Origin: Saprospiraceae bacterium
GTDB lineage: Bacteria; Bacteroidota; Bacteroidia; Chitinophagales; Saprospiraceae
Assembly (NCBI GenBank): GCA_016712145.1
Contig: JADJRO010000002.1
Location: forward strand, 1 to 40,578
Length of the DNA: 40,578 bases
Direction of reading: 5' to 3'
Shown here: positions 1 through 9,300 of the stretch, in pieces
Numbering within the stretch: position 1 is the first letter of the stretch
Layout: the number at the start of each line of letters is the position of its first letter
Translations under genes and position numbers: made by a program
The notes under the pieces: model-generated
Seen by the model: the letters and a program-made list of their open reading frames with translations, nothing else
What the model was told of the DNA's origin: nothing
Database searches by the model: none

Positions 1-1681
1 TGTTGCCCAAAATTCAATGTCGAATTTTGTTCTTCAAAACATCTGCTTTATATTATTTTTCCGCTATTAAAATGGATCACTGGTAAGCCCCCTGAATGCT
101 TAAATTATTCGGGTTGAAATCCAGTGACTTTAAATTCTAAGGATTTCTCAAGATCTTCAATAATTTCAGATTTATTCTTATTTAGAATCGATTTCCTGAA
201 TTCCTCATCCCGGTAAAGTTGATGTTTGGATTTCCATTAAATGAACACCTTTGGTGATAATACCAATTCACCATTATTATCGATTAAAGCTCTTCAATCT
301 TAGAATCATTCTTCGAGAATAAAAAATTTCCATGACAGCATAGACATTTTTAATTCAGCTTGAAGGATGGATGCTGTTTAATTTTGTGTTGGTCTTCTTT
401 GATTCTTGAAACTGTGCACTGTAAGGAAATGCATCGTCAAAAATGGGGTCATTAATTGTCCACGTAGACTTAGGTTTGAATTTCTATCCTTACTAATATT
501 CATCAATATGGAATCTATGCTGTATGCCCATGGACCCATCCTTCCCTTGCTAAAACTCAAAACATCTTTTTGATAAAAAATCCTTCTTGAATATCATTAT
601 CATCAATGATTGGGTTTCCCTTTCCAACAATATTGGTTTGGATGGATGGACGATATTATATTTCTGTGGCAACTCCAGCACCATTGTCAATAATCAGCCC
701 TCTCCAGGCAGGATTGGTCAATTCAGGACTTGTCTGGCCGGATCCTGCAGCATTTGATTTAAATCCAATGTACCGGATTTTGGAATAAAACTTAAATCCT
801 TCCAATCCATTCACTGCAAATGCGCTACTCAGACTCACTTTGCCGGTGTAAGTACCCCATATCATTTACAGGTTTTTCTGTTGTTAATGATATGGGTCCA
901 GCATGATCCACCTGATGAAAATCTGTGGTGAAATGATAAGTCCGGTTTTTGCTTTAATATCCTGATAACCATTACAATCACATTCTATCTTGCTTCCTGC
1001 AGATTGTAGGCCCACCAATAAAATGGATTCTGTAATTTTTCACCACCTGAGGGATTGGTAGAATTAAACTGTACCAGATAGGCTCCCGATTTTAATCCAT
1101 ATGGAGTTGCAGGTATATTTGTTCCGACAAAATATCTCCCTTGTATTTTGGAAACAAGATTCACAAATGCATTTGTTGGTGTAAAATAAACTCCTGCACA
1201 CTGACGCCATCGTTTGGAAACTTAACATTGCTTAAACGTGGAAGTGCATTTAATTTGATATTATCCTGTGGAAGATCAGCTACCTTACTTTGGGAACCGA
1301 TCTTACTGTAAAATTTATCCACATAGTCTACAGAAAAATAATCCTTCACATTTGAAGAATTGATCTGTTTCATATCCAGATAGATATCCGGACTCCTGCA
1401 GCGTTTGTATCCTTTCACTCTCATACACTCTGCCTTCCTTATTTACTTTAAATTCTCAAATTCAACTTCCAGCGACGAACGCAACATAGGATAATACACG
1501 ATACCTTTGCCCGAATATCCATTTTGAATAGCGCCGATTGCTTCCGTGATTTTCATTTTAAAATATCCCAACTTCATCCTGATTGACCCCAACGATCATA
1601 GATTCATTATCTGCTTTGCAATGGGCCCATAACTGGTTTCATATACAGAACATCCTCTTGGAGCCGGATTGTCAAACGGAT
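1..1681 (-). pseudogene. decayed remainder of a TANFOR-domain gene, running off the left edge
   Basis: Beyond the stop of the 294-residue ORF upstream, the minus strand keeps coding-like text that changes frame many times. Recognisable pieces, reading from 1681 downwards, are PFDNPAPRGCSVYETSYGPI (about 1622-1680), a piece with GKGIVYYPMLRSSLEVEF and NLKVNKEGRVYE (about 1430-1530), ALPRLSNVKFPNDGVSV (about 1190-1250), GVYFTPTNAFVNLVSKIQGR (about 1135-1190), ELTNPAWRGLIIDNGAG (about 670-720) and GPWAYSIDSILMNIS (about 490-540). The order and wording fit the long repetitive body of TANFOR-domain proteins of Bacteroidota as I remember it (the phrases 'G.G.v..P.l...v.V.F...kVN' and 'FSVDSL.LN'). 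No single frame is open for more than about 90 codons, so the product cannot be full length. The gene continues past base 1, so its true end is unknown. The family assignment is from memory of motifs, not from a search. Confidence 0.7.
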
Positions 1682-2566
1682 TCAATTCGGTTGAGGTGAG
1701 TCTCCGTCATAGAGAATAAATATCGATATTTCACTTTTGCCGTCGTTTTGAAATAACTTGCTGGTGGGATATAGGAAGCTCGATGCCGTAACACGCCAAG
1801 CATAATATTTATTAGGATCAAGTACAGGCTCTGCCTGTGAATAGATCAGAGAGGTAGAAGTTGTAGTAGTATTAAATACTTTGAGTGCACTTTCAAAAGC
1901 GTCATTGGCATTCATGACTCCTTGAGGTAATTCGACCAATTCAAAAAAATATTCCACCGCACCTGGATTGTTACCACTACCTAAATGCATGGGCAGCCAT
2001 GAGAAAATCATATTTTGGATAGCTGGTATCTTTATCTTTTCATTAAAAACAGGCTTAATTAGTTGTGGCGCCTGGTTTAACCTGAAATTGGAAGTGATGC
2101 AGAATTTATTTGAGACAGGCACGACTCTGTCTACGCCATACATTTGAATGCAAATATCCAGCAATCCTTCGGGAAGAATAACGGATCCGCGTCCTTCCGA
2201 GTTCTTACCAGTGAGGGCTTCATTGGACAAGTATACACTTAACTCTGAACCATTCAAAGTGTACTGTTCAAATTGCAAGAGTTTTATTGGAACTGATGCA
2301 AAATTCATATCCGTCTGATAGATTACATTCCCGTTTTGCTCAATACTCAAAACAGGTTTAACTTCCAGCATTTCCTCCACTGGATCCATCAAAATAACAT
2401 TGAATATTAAATCCTCGATCCGATCTGTGGTATACACTTTCAGATCCAGGGAGTGTGGAGGCAACATACTGCCATTCACCTGGACAGGCCAAATCTGTTG
2501 TGATTGAATGCCTGTTACTATTAAAATAGAAATTATACTGGATAATATGAATTTCTGATTCATCAT
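1682..2566 (-). CDS. TANFOR-domain protein, intact N-terminal part (294 residues)
   Basis: This is a secreted protein with a signal peptide at about residues 1-22 (hydrophobic stretch ending in IQSQQ). The opening PVQVNGSMLPPHSLDL, then LILMDP-like strands, 'LPEGLLDICIQMYGVDR..VSNKFC' and 'IQNMIFSWLPMHLGSGNNP..VEYFFELVELP' match the N-terminal architecture of TANFOR-domain proteins: a Bacteroidota-specific leader domain followed by fibronectin-III-like strands. Those proteins are normally far longer, often more than 1000 residues. Here a stop falls right after 'LYDGDSPQPN' and the following sequence carries the rest in broken frames, so this is the surviving head of a truncated gene. It lies 32 bases downstream of the barrel-like gene on the same strand, so the two probably formed one transcript. 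Whether the head is still expressed is unknown. Function of the family is not established. Confidence 0.75.
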   Translation of the reverse strand: MMNQKFILSSIISILIVTGIQSQQIWPVQVNGSMLPPHSLDLKVYTTDRIEDLIFNVILMDPVEEMLEVKPVLSIEQNGNVIYQTDMNFASVPIKLLQFEQYTLNGSELSVYLSNEALTGKNSEGRGSVILPEGLLDICIQMYGVDRVVPVSNKFCITSNFRLNQAPQLIKPVFNEKIKIPAIQNMIFSWLPMHLGSGNNPGAVEYFFELVELPQGVMNANDAFESALKVFNTTTTSTSLIYSQAEPVLDPNKYYAWRVTASSFLYPTSKLFQNDGKSEISIFILYDGDSPQPN

Positions 2567-2598
2567 TTTATTCTTTTAAACTTTATGAATTATAAAAT

Positions 2599-4410
2599 TT
2601 ACTTCTTTGATTTTTTAGCCTTCGGAGCGTAATTGAAATTGTATTGAAGACCTAGATTTGCTGTATTTTCTGTAAACTTGCTACCAGGATCTGCTTTTGT
2701 TGTTAACAATCCCCATGTGAATTGGGTATTCAATCCTTTAAATAATTGATACCCTATATTTAATATGCTTTGCAAGTTTGTTGATTTGCTTCCAGATGCA
2801 TTCTTGTTTAGAAAATAATTTGAATTTATTCCAAGGGAGAGTTTCCCTGACAAAAATTCTTTTTTTACGCCAGCTCCAAACCCTGTTCTATTCAAAGTAG
2901 TACCTTGAAATTCATTCTTGTTATAATTTACTCTCGTTGTAAATGCCCATTTTGATTTGGTCTTCAACACGTAGGATGTGTTTATCAAAAAAAGTTTCGA
3001 ACTTGTACTGCTGGCTGTTTTTTCAATATCATCGCTGACATCCTGCATATTACCGCTTAAGGAAACAAGGTGTTGGTGCTGACTTTTGAAAGGTAAGGTA
3101 TAAGTTACATTCAGTCCAATGTCTTGGGTCACAACAACTGCATTTAGGGAGTCCAATTGTTGATTCAATACATAGGTAATATCTGAAGCATTGTTGCTAT
3201 AATTTGCTTGCACATTTATCTTTTTAGCAGACCACACCGTGTTGATGTCGTAAATTAATCTCGTAGTGGTAGTTGGCTTGCTACCATCGAGGTTGTTTGA
3301 TTGTGTACCGAATTTAAGAGAAGTATTGAGTTTGTTTTGAATCAATCCAAAATTTGTAAAAGCCTGGACGTCCATGATGTCTCGGTTAAAAAAATATGCT
3401 CCAAATGTTTCAAAATCGGAATCAATTCTATTCAAAGAAATGCCAGCATTAAAAGATTTTCCTTCATATCCAACAGAACTTTCCAAAGCATTGCCGTAGT
3501 AGCTTGTAGTTTTCTTCTTTAATAAAAAATTCGTAATACTTTTATCTGCAGCATCGGCATCGAGCGTGTTAGGGGATACTCCGCTGTTGGTAAAATCAAA
3601 TTTGACTCTAAATTTTTCAAAGAATAATTTTTGTAGTTGGATTCCGAGTACCAGATTTGCTTCCGGACTTACTTGTTTTGAATAACTTGCAGGAATGTCA
3701 ATGGATTGATCATCATCTTTTGCCGTGAAAACCGTTACATCTGCAGAAGCTTTATCGTCCCCATAGCCAATTTTAGTTCCCCATCCAATTCGCTGATAAA
3801 CCGGAAGGTTTGGGGTAACCAAAGATAAATTAATGGGTTCTGCTTTGGCAATCCTTCCATACATAGCGCCCACTCTAAGTTTTCCAGGTTCCAGCATCAT
3901 TCCAGCACCAAAAAAATTTAGGTTATTCAATGTGTACTTTGAAAAATTCATAGACCGGTGGCCCAGGTGCAACTTTGCCCATTTATAGTAGGGACTGATC
4001 CCTATTCTAGCGAATCCATTCTTTCTGTTGTTGATGTTGTCTTTTAAAGATTCCTTCAAATCTGAAAAGCTGGGATAGGATTTGCTGGTATTTTTTGCAG
4101 TCAATACCATTGAAAACGGAAGATCGATCTGGTAGATTTTCACATTGACATTTGCATTGATAGTATAAAAGAAAGGATCTTGTCGCAACGGACCTCCCAT
4201 TGCATCATAGGATCGCATGTTGATAGACAGTCCCCCTCCCAATTGGAATGGATCTCCAAATGAATAGAAGTCTTTAAAAAAACCACTTAGAGTCTTTTTC
4301 AATCCACCTTTATCCAACTGCTCCAAATTCTCTAAAGAGTTTAATTGGCTGCTTAATGAAAACACCCATATACTGCAATTGACCAGTATACAAAATACTC
4401 GTTTGATCAT
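2599..4410 (-). CDS. predicted outer-membrane beta-barrel-like protein
   Basis: A 603-residue protein with an N-terminal signal-like segment (about residues 1-21, basic start MIKR then a hydrophobic core). From about residue 50 onward it is dominated by alternating hydrophobic/polar strands, with many glycine and aromatic girdle-like endings ('FGAGMMLEPGKLRVGAMYG', 'YNKNEFQGTTLNRTGFGAG', 'NLGLQYNFNYAP'), which is the look of an outer-membrane barrel. A basic tail (APKAKKSKK) follows the last strand and is unusual, since barrels normally end on an aromatic residue. The enzyme or transport role is not recognisable. It is the first gene of a probable pair with the TANFOR-domain gene 32 bases downstream; such pairing suggests a surface complex, which is inference. 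The reading frame is intact and of sensible length, so this partner survived while its neighbour decayed. Confidence 0.7.
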   Translation of the reverse strand: MIKRVFCILVNCSIWVFSLSSQLNSLENLEQLDKGGLKKTLSGFFKDFYSFGDPFQLGGGLSINMRSYDAMGGPLRQDPFFYTINANVNVKIYQIDLPFSMVLTAKNTSKSYPSFSDLKESLKDNINNRKNGFARIGISPYYKWAKLHLGHRSMNFSKYTLNNLNFFGAGMMLEPGKLRVGAMYGRIAKAEPINLSLVTPNLPVYQRIGWGTKIGYGDDKASADVTVFTAKDDDQSIDIPASYSKQVSPEANLVLGIQLQKLFFEKFRVKFDFTNSGVSPNTLDADAADKSITNFLLKKKTTSYYGNALESSVGYEGKSFNAGISLNRIDSDFETFGAYFFNRDIMDVQAFTNFGLIQNKLNTSLKFGTQSNNLDGSKPTTTTRLIYDINTVWSAKKINVQANYSNNASDITYVLNQQLDSLNAVVVTQDIGLNVTYTLPFKSQHQHLVSLSGNMQDVSDDIEKTASSTSSKLFLINTSYVLKTKSKWAFTTRVNYNKNEFQGTTLNRTGFGAGVKKEFLSGKLSLGINSNYFLNKNASGSKSTNLQSILNIGYQLFKGLNTQFTWGLLTTKADPGSKFTENTANLGLQYNFNYAPKAKKSKK

Positions 4411-5129
4411 TCCAAGAAATTTTAATTTGAGGCTAAGTTCCTTATCAAAACCACCATCATTTTTACGAATCTTTTCAAAAGCTAAAAATAGAGGCAGTTT
4501 GATAATTCGTAATTATAATAATTCGATATGTTCTGAATGACGCTTTATTTGTTCTGAATTTCAATAAATAGATCAGATTCTATAAAATCCAGATTGGGTT
4601 CCTCCCCTATTACAGATTTTAATTATCCTATCCAACAATTGAAAAATGTACATATAACCAATGGCCCTATAAGCCAATTTTTATTGATTTACATAAGAAT
4701 AAATATCTGAATAGCATTCACACCGATAATTTATTGCAAGATGAAACTACTCTGATGCATTACAAATTTAATGGAGAAGAAAATATTCAGGCCATTCAAT
4801 CCGGTGCATAGAATTGGCATAGACACTAAAATACTGAATTAAAATCCTTAAATCAGAAAACTCAAATACAAAACCAATGTCATTGAGTTATTAAATACGC
4901 TACTTTAAAAATTTAAATGAAATAAAAGCTCATTCTCAGGGATGATGCCGTTCTAAAATAAAATTATCAGGCAGTTCACCAATTATTAGTTAGTCGGAAT
5001 AAAATTAGTTTCAACTGGACTGCTATTTAAAATCAATTGTTTATTTTAATTGAATATCGCATTAGGTAATTTTACTTAAGTGACTAAATTCAACCCTACC
5101 TAAACTATTCTAGATACTCTAAACCGTTT
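4411..5129. other. 719-base stretch without an intact gene; contains one orphan open frame
   Basis: No intact gene is visible. On the plus strand, 4623-4811 is open for about 62 codons without a start codon and translates to protein-like text (for example YNQWPYKPIFIDLHKNKYLN, then 'LLQDETTLMHYKFNGEENIQ') ending in a stop. This could be the relic of a lost gene. A short copy of the AATTCGTAATT intergenic repeat lies at about 4506-4525. The rest is AT-rich with stops in all frames. Confidence 0.4.
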
Positions 5130-6568
5130 TCAATTTGCCCCTAATTCTTTTAATCTATTTTTTGCTTCTTCCATTTCAGGATTTAGCTCGAGGTTCTTTT
5201 ATAGAACTTTATGGCATCTTCTTTTCTATCCAAACTCAAATAAATAGTTGCCATGGATAGTGTTATAAAATCCTTATCAGGAAACTCTTGAACATTATTC
5301 TCTGCAATGATTCTTGCATCATCATATCTTTTTAAACTAAGCAGTTTTTCTCCGAGATAATACATTTGTAACCAATCTGCATAATAGTGAACTGTATCAA
5401 CTTTCATTTTTTTATATTCGGAAACAGCTTTTATAGCATTATATTTTCCAATAATGGTTTCCATTTTTTTATGTATAGGTTCTTTAAGTATGACCGGCTT
5501 ATTGTAAAGCACTTTTAATATATTTTTAATAATTCCAAAAAAATCTGTTGGGGCACTGTTACATAAAATGACTGCCATACTATTTGTTTCCGGCATTCTA
5601 ATCATAAACGATATAAATCCTTCTGTAGATCCTAAATGATAATTTGCAGTAATACTATCAGTAGCTGTATATCGAAAATTCTGATTAAACCAGCCATATC
5701 CATAACGTGCTGGTCTCATGCCTGGTGCAAACATTTCATCGGTTAATTCTTTGTTTAGCAATGTATTGCTTGCTAATGCCCTATGAAATTTAAAAAGATC
5801 TTCAACAGTAGTATAAATATCACCCGTCCCCATGGTATTGGATTGGTCTCTAAAATCAGCACTTAAATAATGTCCCAACCCATAATCATAACCCGAAGCC
5901 CTTTTTGATACAATTTGAGTATGTAAATAAGAACCTGAATTTTCCATCTTTAATTTACTAAATATTTCTTCATTCATTGCTTGGTCATAAGTTTTTCCAG
6001 TGACTTTTTCAATGAGGTATCCCAACATAAAATAAGCCCAACTGCTGTATAAATACTTCGTACCTGGAGCAAAGGCAAGAGCAGAATCTTGAAATACTTC
6101 TAAATAGTTTTCTCGGCTGAAACTTTGTCGACTAATTCTCGGAAAAAAATCTTTAATGATGTCGTAATTTGGAATTCCTGAAGTATGGTTAAGCAATTGC
6201 CTTATAGTTACTTTCGCTGCAGGTTTGTTTTTGAATTCAGGTAAGTAATCTTCAATGGTTTTATCCAAACCCACCAGCCCCTTTTGTACAAATATGAGCA
6301 TGAGGGTAGCAGTGATAGGTTTCGAAATGGAACCAATCATAAATTTAGTATCTATAGAATTGGGAATATCCCACTCTCTGTTTGCCAAGCCAAACGCATC
6401 TTTATAAATAATCTCACCATTTTCAGCAACCAAAACGGCACCATCAAACATATTAAAGTTGTGGTAAGCATTCAGTACTTCAGCCAGTTTTTCCTTTTTA
6501 CTTTGTGCCATTAAAACCTGAACAATAATAAGAGATAATATCAATAGTGTACTTTTCTTAATAAACAT
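5130..6568 (-). CDS. secreted serine hydrolase, beta-lactamase/PBP class C family, with C-terminal frameshift
   Basis: Signal peptide at residues 1-21 (VLMAQ end), then a class C beta-lactamase-like serine hydrolase domain (Pfam Beta-lactamase type) to about residue 350. The catalytic SxxK is S80-I-S-K83 in 'FMIGSISKPIT'. The second box is Y174-S-S176, where YxN is usual, and the third is 'YHLGSTEGF'. After about residue 370 come TPR-like helices. Such proteins are mostly peptidases or esterases of D-amino-acid or cell-wall substrates; substrate here is unknown. The annotated frame stops at 5183 after 'AIKFYKRTSS', but the next frame continues with LELNPEMEEAKNRLKELGAN and a stop at 5130, which is exactly how a TPR helix pair should finish. 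A single missing base near 5190 explains this. The loss touches only the last ~20 residues, so the enzyme domain is unaffected. Confidence 0.85.
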
Positions 6569-6768
6569 GTTTACTTGTTAGTTGAAGGGTTTATAATTAG
6601 GTTTCGTGTAACTGTTTATTTCTTGGCGAAGGTGGTGAAATCGAAATACAAATGTTCGATTTACAATAAATGCCGTTTAGAATTACAATGTTCAAATTAA
6701 GTACAAATGTCCCACTTTTTTCAAACTAATGATAACAGCTCAGGCTTTTATTCTTAATGTATTTTGCT

Positions 6769-7310
6769 TTATAGTTGTAAATTTATATGAGTCAATGTGA
6801 AAATATTAAAATCTGTATTTACTGCGTTTGCTTCTAATGATTGAACAAAGTTAAATTTCGTCAAAAGTTTGGTTGAATTCTGATTTCCATTGTGAGTAAA
6901 CGCTACAATTTTTTGAAACTTCAATACCTGAAAAGCAAAATCAATAACTTCTTCTGTTGCCTCTTTCATTATTCCATGATTTTGAAATTTTGTCATGAGC
7001 TCATACCCAATTTCGGAGCTATTTTTTCGGTTGAAAAGTCAAAAAGGCAAATTGCCCCAACAAATGATTTTGATTTCGTCAGGATAATTACCCAATAAAT
7101 TGAGCTGCTTATTTGAATGTTATCACTAACTATGTTTATAAAGTTTATTGCACCTTCAATTGTCTTGCTTGGTTCTCTGTCAAGATACTTGTTTATTTCT
7201 GAGTCAGAACGTAAAGCAAAAATATTTTGCTGGTCATCAGTTGACAATTGCCGAAGCGTGAGCCTTTCCGTTGTCAAAATTGGAAAAGGTGTGAAATTTC
7301 GGTTTACCAT
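6769..7310 (-). pseudogene. GNAT acetyltransferase (RimJ/RimL-like), split by a one-base frameshift
   Basis: The first part (7310-6993) starts with 'FPILTTERLTLRQLSTDDQ', the standard N-terminus of RimJ/RimL-type GNAT acetyltransferases, and runs to 'VGAICLFDFSTEK'. It then goes out of frame and stops. The second part (6996-6769 with its in-frame upstream codons) carries SSEIGYELMTKFQNHGIMKE, the acetyl-CoA-binding beta4/motif A region, and 'VLKFQKIVAFTHNGNQNSTKLLTKFNF', motif B. Joining the frames needs one extra A in the run of six A (minus strand) at about 7021-7027, giving 'TEKNSSEIGYEL'. The repaired protein would be about 180 residues, normal for the family. It is either a recent pseudogene, a phase-variable homopolymer or a sequencing error; the flawless remainder favours a very recent event or an error. 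Substrate unknown. Confidence 0.8.
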
Positions 7311-7496
7311 TTTGTCTTATTTACGTTGCCTAAATTGGGCGTGGTATTTACTGAAAGTTAACGGTTTCGGGATTCGGGAAGTTGACGATTTTCGTCACAA
7401 AAGTTAATGAGGAGAACCAAAAATTGGATAACCACAATTGTGTCTGGGGAGCACTGAAAAGCAAATTCCACGTCAGTAGTAGTGCTTTATTTGTCA
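7311..7496. other. gap between GNAT and serine hydrolase genes with palindromes
   Basis: A 186-base gap whose base composition is less AT-rich than other gaps here. It holds the hairpin GACGA-TTT-TCGTC at 7384-7396 and the perfect 10-base palindrome CACAATTGTG at 7433-7442. Phrases such as 'cgttgcctaaattggg' and 'aacggtttcgggattcggg' resemble structured intergenic segments seen between small accessory genes in Bacteroidota, but I cannot assign them to a defined element. Confidence 0.35.
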
Positions 7497-8957
7497 TTAT
7501 TGTTTCATCTTATTAATCATATCTTTTGCGTTTTCATTTGTTGAGTCTAATTGCAAACTTTTTTTATAATTCTTTATTGCTAATACTTTGTCGCCCTTAA
7601 TCATATAGGCTTCTCCCAAACTGTCAAAAGCATTATATGAATTAGGATTCGCAATGCAATTCATTGTAAAAATTCCAATTGCTTCATCATATTTGTTTTG
7701 TGCTAATTGTTCATAGCCTTTTCTAATAAACAGATATTCCAAAATGTCTGTTTTTGAAGGTCTGTTTTTATACTTTAACATAGCACCTTCAAGTCCTTTA
7801 CTCAATATAATTTCAATTATTTCTTGCGAATAAATTTGATTGGCTTTATTGTCAGGTTTAGGAATAGTTGGTATGTAATTTTTATCAAAAATTATTTTGG
7901 CTATTTCAAAGTTAAGTTGGTCTGTGCCTCTAAATGTTTTATTTGACATTAAAACCAAGGTTGTTTTTTCCTCTATAAATCGCATAAAGTCGGCATAAAA
8001 AATATTATTTGTGCCATTATGCCAAACACGAAAAGTATTTCTATTTGTCTTGGAAACATCCCAGCCATAGGCATAAATTGCCTTACTATTTTCGTTTGCT
8101 CTAATTGATGGATGATATAATTTTTCCTTTGCTTCTTTTGATAAAACATTTTCAGTCATCAAAGATTTATGCCATTTAAACATATCCTCTGAAGTTGAAA
8201 GTATCCCACCATTTCCCAATAAGTGACGGTAAGGAGCTTTTCCATTCCACTTTTTTTCCGTTGGTCTACCCCAGTTCTTATAGTCTTTACCATAACCAAT
8301 TGCAATTAAATCGGCATCAAAATTTGGTCTGCTATAACCCGTTGTTTCCATTCCGGAAGGTTTCCAAAGGTTTTCATAAAGGTATTGCTCATACGATTGT
8401 CTTGTTACTTTTTCAATAATAAGTGCAAGCAAACTATATCCTATATTTGAATAGGAATAATCTGAACCAACTTTGAATTTTAAAGTTGATTTCATTACAG
8501 TTTCAATAAAATCTTGATCGCTAATTGGCTCATAGTCTTCGCCTACTTGGCTTTCTAATCCTGATTGGTGTCTTAATAAATCGTGAATGGTGATAATGGA
8601 TTTATCAACCGGTACATTTTGAAAGAATTTAGTAATGGTATCAGAAGTGGATAATTCGCCTTGCATTTCTAACTTTAGAATTGCAGATGCGGTAAATTGT
8701 TTTGTCAGAGAACCGATGTCAAAAATTGTATTTGGTGTATTTTTTTTATTAAATTCCACATTTCTAAATCCATATCCTTTTGAAATGATATTCTTTCCAT
8801 CAAGTTCTATAAGCACAGTTCCTGCAAAACCAATTTTTTCAAATTCTTCTAAGTAGGATTCAATTCGTTTGATTAATTGGGATGTGTTTTTTTGCTGTGC
8901 AAATGATATTGAATAAAAAAACAAAGTCATTAAAATAACAATTGATATTTTTTTCAT
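7497..8957 (-). CDS. secreted serine hydrolase, beta-lactamase/PBP class C family, with C-terminal TPR
   Basis: A 486-residue protein with signal peptide at residues 1-20 (YSISFAQQ). The serine hydrolase domain spans about 30-360: SxxK box S83-L-T-K86 in 'DIGSLTKQFTAS', YxN box in 'YSYSNIGYSLLALIIE', and third box 'WHNGTNNIF'. All three catalytic motifs of the class C beta-lactamase/DD-peptidase fold are present. A C-terminal TPR-like tail ('YDEAIGIFTMNCIANPNSYNAFDSLGEAYM', broken here as two pieces of one repeat, then 'AIKNYKKSLQLDSTNENA') suggests a protein-contact role. It is periplasmic or surface exposed; true beta-lactamase activity is not implied because most family members are peptidases or esterases. 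It shares domain order with the hydrolase at 5130-6568, from which it is separated by the broken GNAT gene, so the two may be old paralogues. Confidence 0.88.
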   Translation of the reverse strand: MKKISIVILMTLFFYSISFAQQKNTSQLIKRIESYLEEFEKIGFAGTVLIELDGKNIISKGYGFRNVEFNKKNTPNTIFDIGSLTKQFTASAILKLEMQGELSTSDTITKFFQNVPVDKSIITIHDLLRHQSGLESQVGEDYEPISDQDFIETVMKSTLKFKVGSDYSYSNIGYSLLALIIEKVTRQSYEQYLYENLWKPSGMETTGYSRPNFDADLIAIGYGKDYKNWGRPTEKKWNGKAPYRHLLGNGGILSTSEDMFKWHKSLMTENVLSKEAKEKLYHPSIRANENSKAIYAYGWDVSKTNRNTFRVWHNGTNNIFYADFMRFIEEKTTLVLMSNKTFRGTDQLNFEIAKIIFDKNYIPTIPKPDNKANQIYSQEIIEIILSKGLEGAMLKYKNRPSKTDILEYLFIRKGYEQLAQNKYDEAIGIFTMNCIANPNSYNAFDSLGEAYMIKGDKVLAIKNYKKSLQLDSTNENAKDMINKMKQ

Positions 8958-9300
8958 TTTTGTCTGTTAGTGTTAAATTTAGCGCAGTCGTTTTGAATTA
9001 CTATTAACATATTTCTCAACGCAACTATTTCATTAAGCAGCCTGTCCATGCATTGCACAAATCCATTCAAATATAAAAATAATTTAAATTTAGCGAATAA
9101 ATACGGCTAATAACCGTAACGAGATGCAGTATTATATCCAAATTGCGTATTGAATTCGGAAAATCGAATCCTGCTCATATGAAAATTCAAATCAGCTACA
9201 ATTTATAATTCATCATGACCTGTGATTCCGATTTAAAAACATATTGACTTTATGCTTCCTCACTACAGACTCTCTTCTTCCTCTCTAAAAAGTACTCCCC
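8958..9300. other. 343-base intergenic stretch, no gene seen
   Basis: No open frame of note. It contains a small hairpin, ACGG-ctaataa-CCGT at about 9101-9115, and AT-rich runs. It separates the serine hydrolase start from the 3' end of the M28 peptidase gene, so it should hold the hydrolase promoter and the peptidase terminator, but neither is clear. Confidence 0.3.

Noticed and set aside
7117..7407. Plus-strand open frame of 96 codons across the GNAT start
   Set aside because: It is the complement of the recognisable GNAT coding text and has no protein features of its own.
5183..8957. True beta-lactamase resistance genes
   Set aside because: Class C-like motifs are present but the TPR tails, lengths and Bacteroidota context fit peptidase/esterase-type homologues; activity on beta-lactams cannot be claimed.
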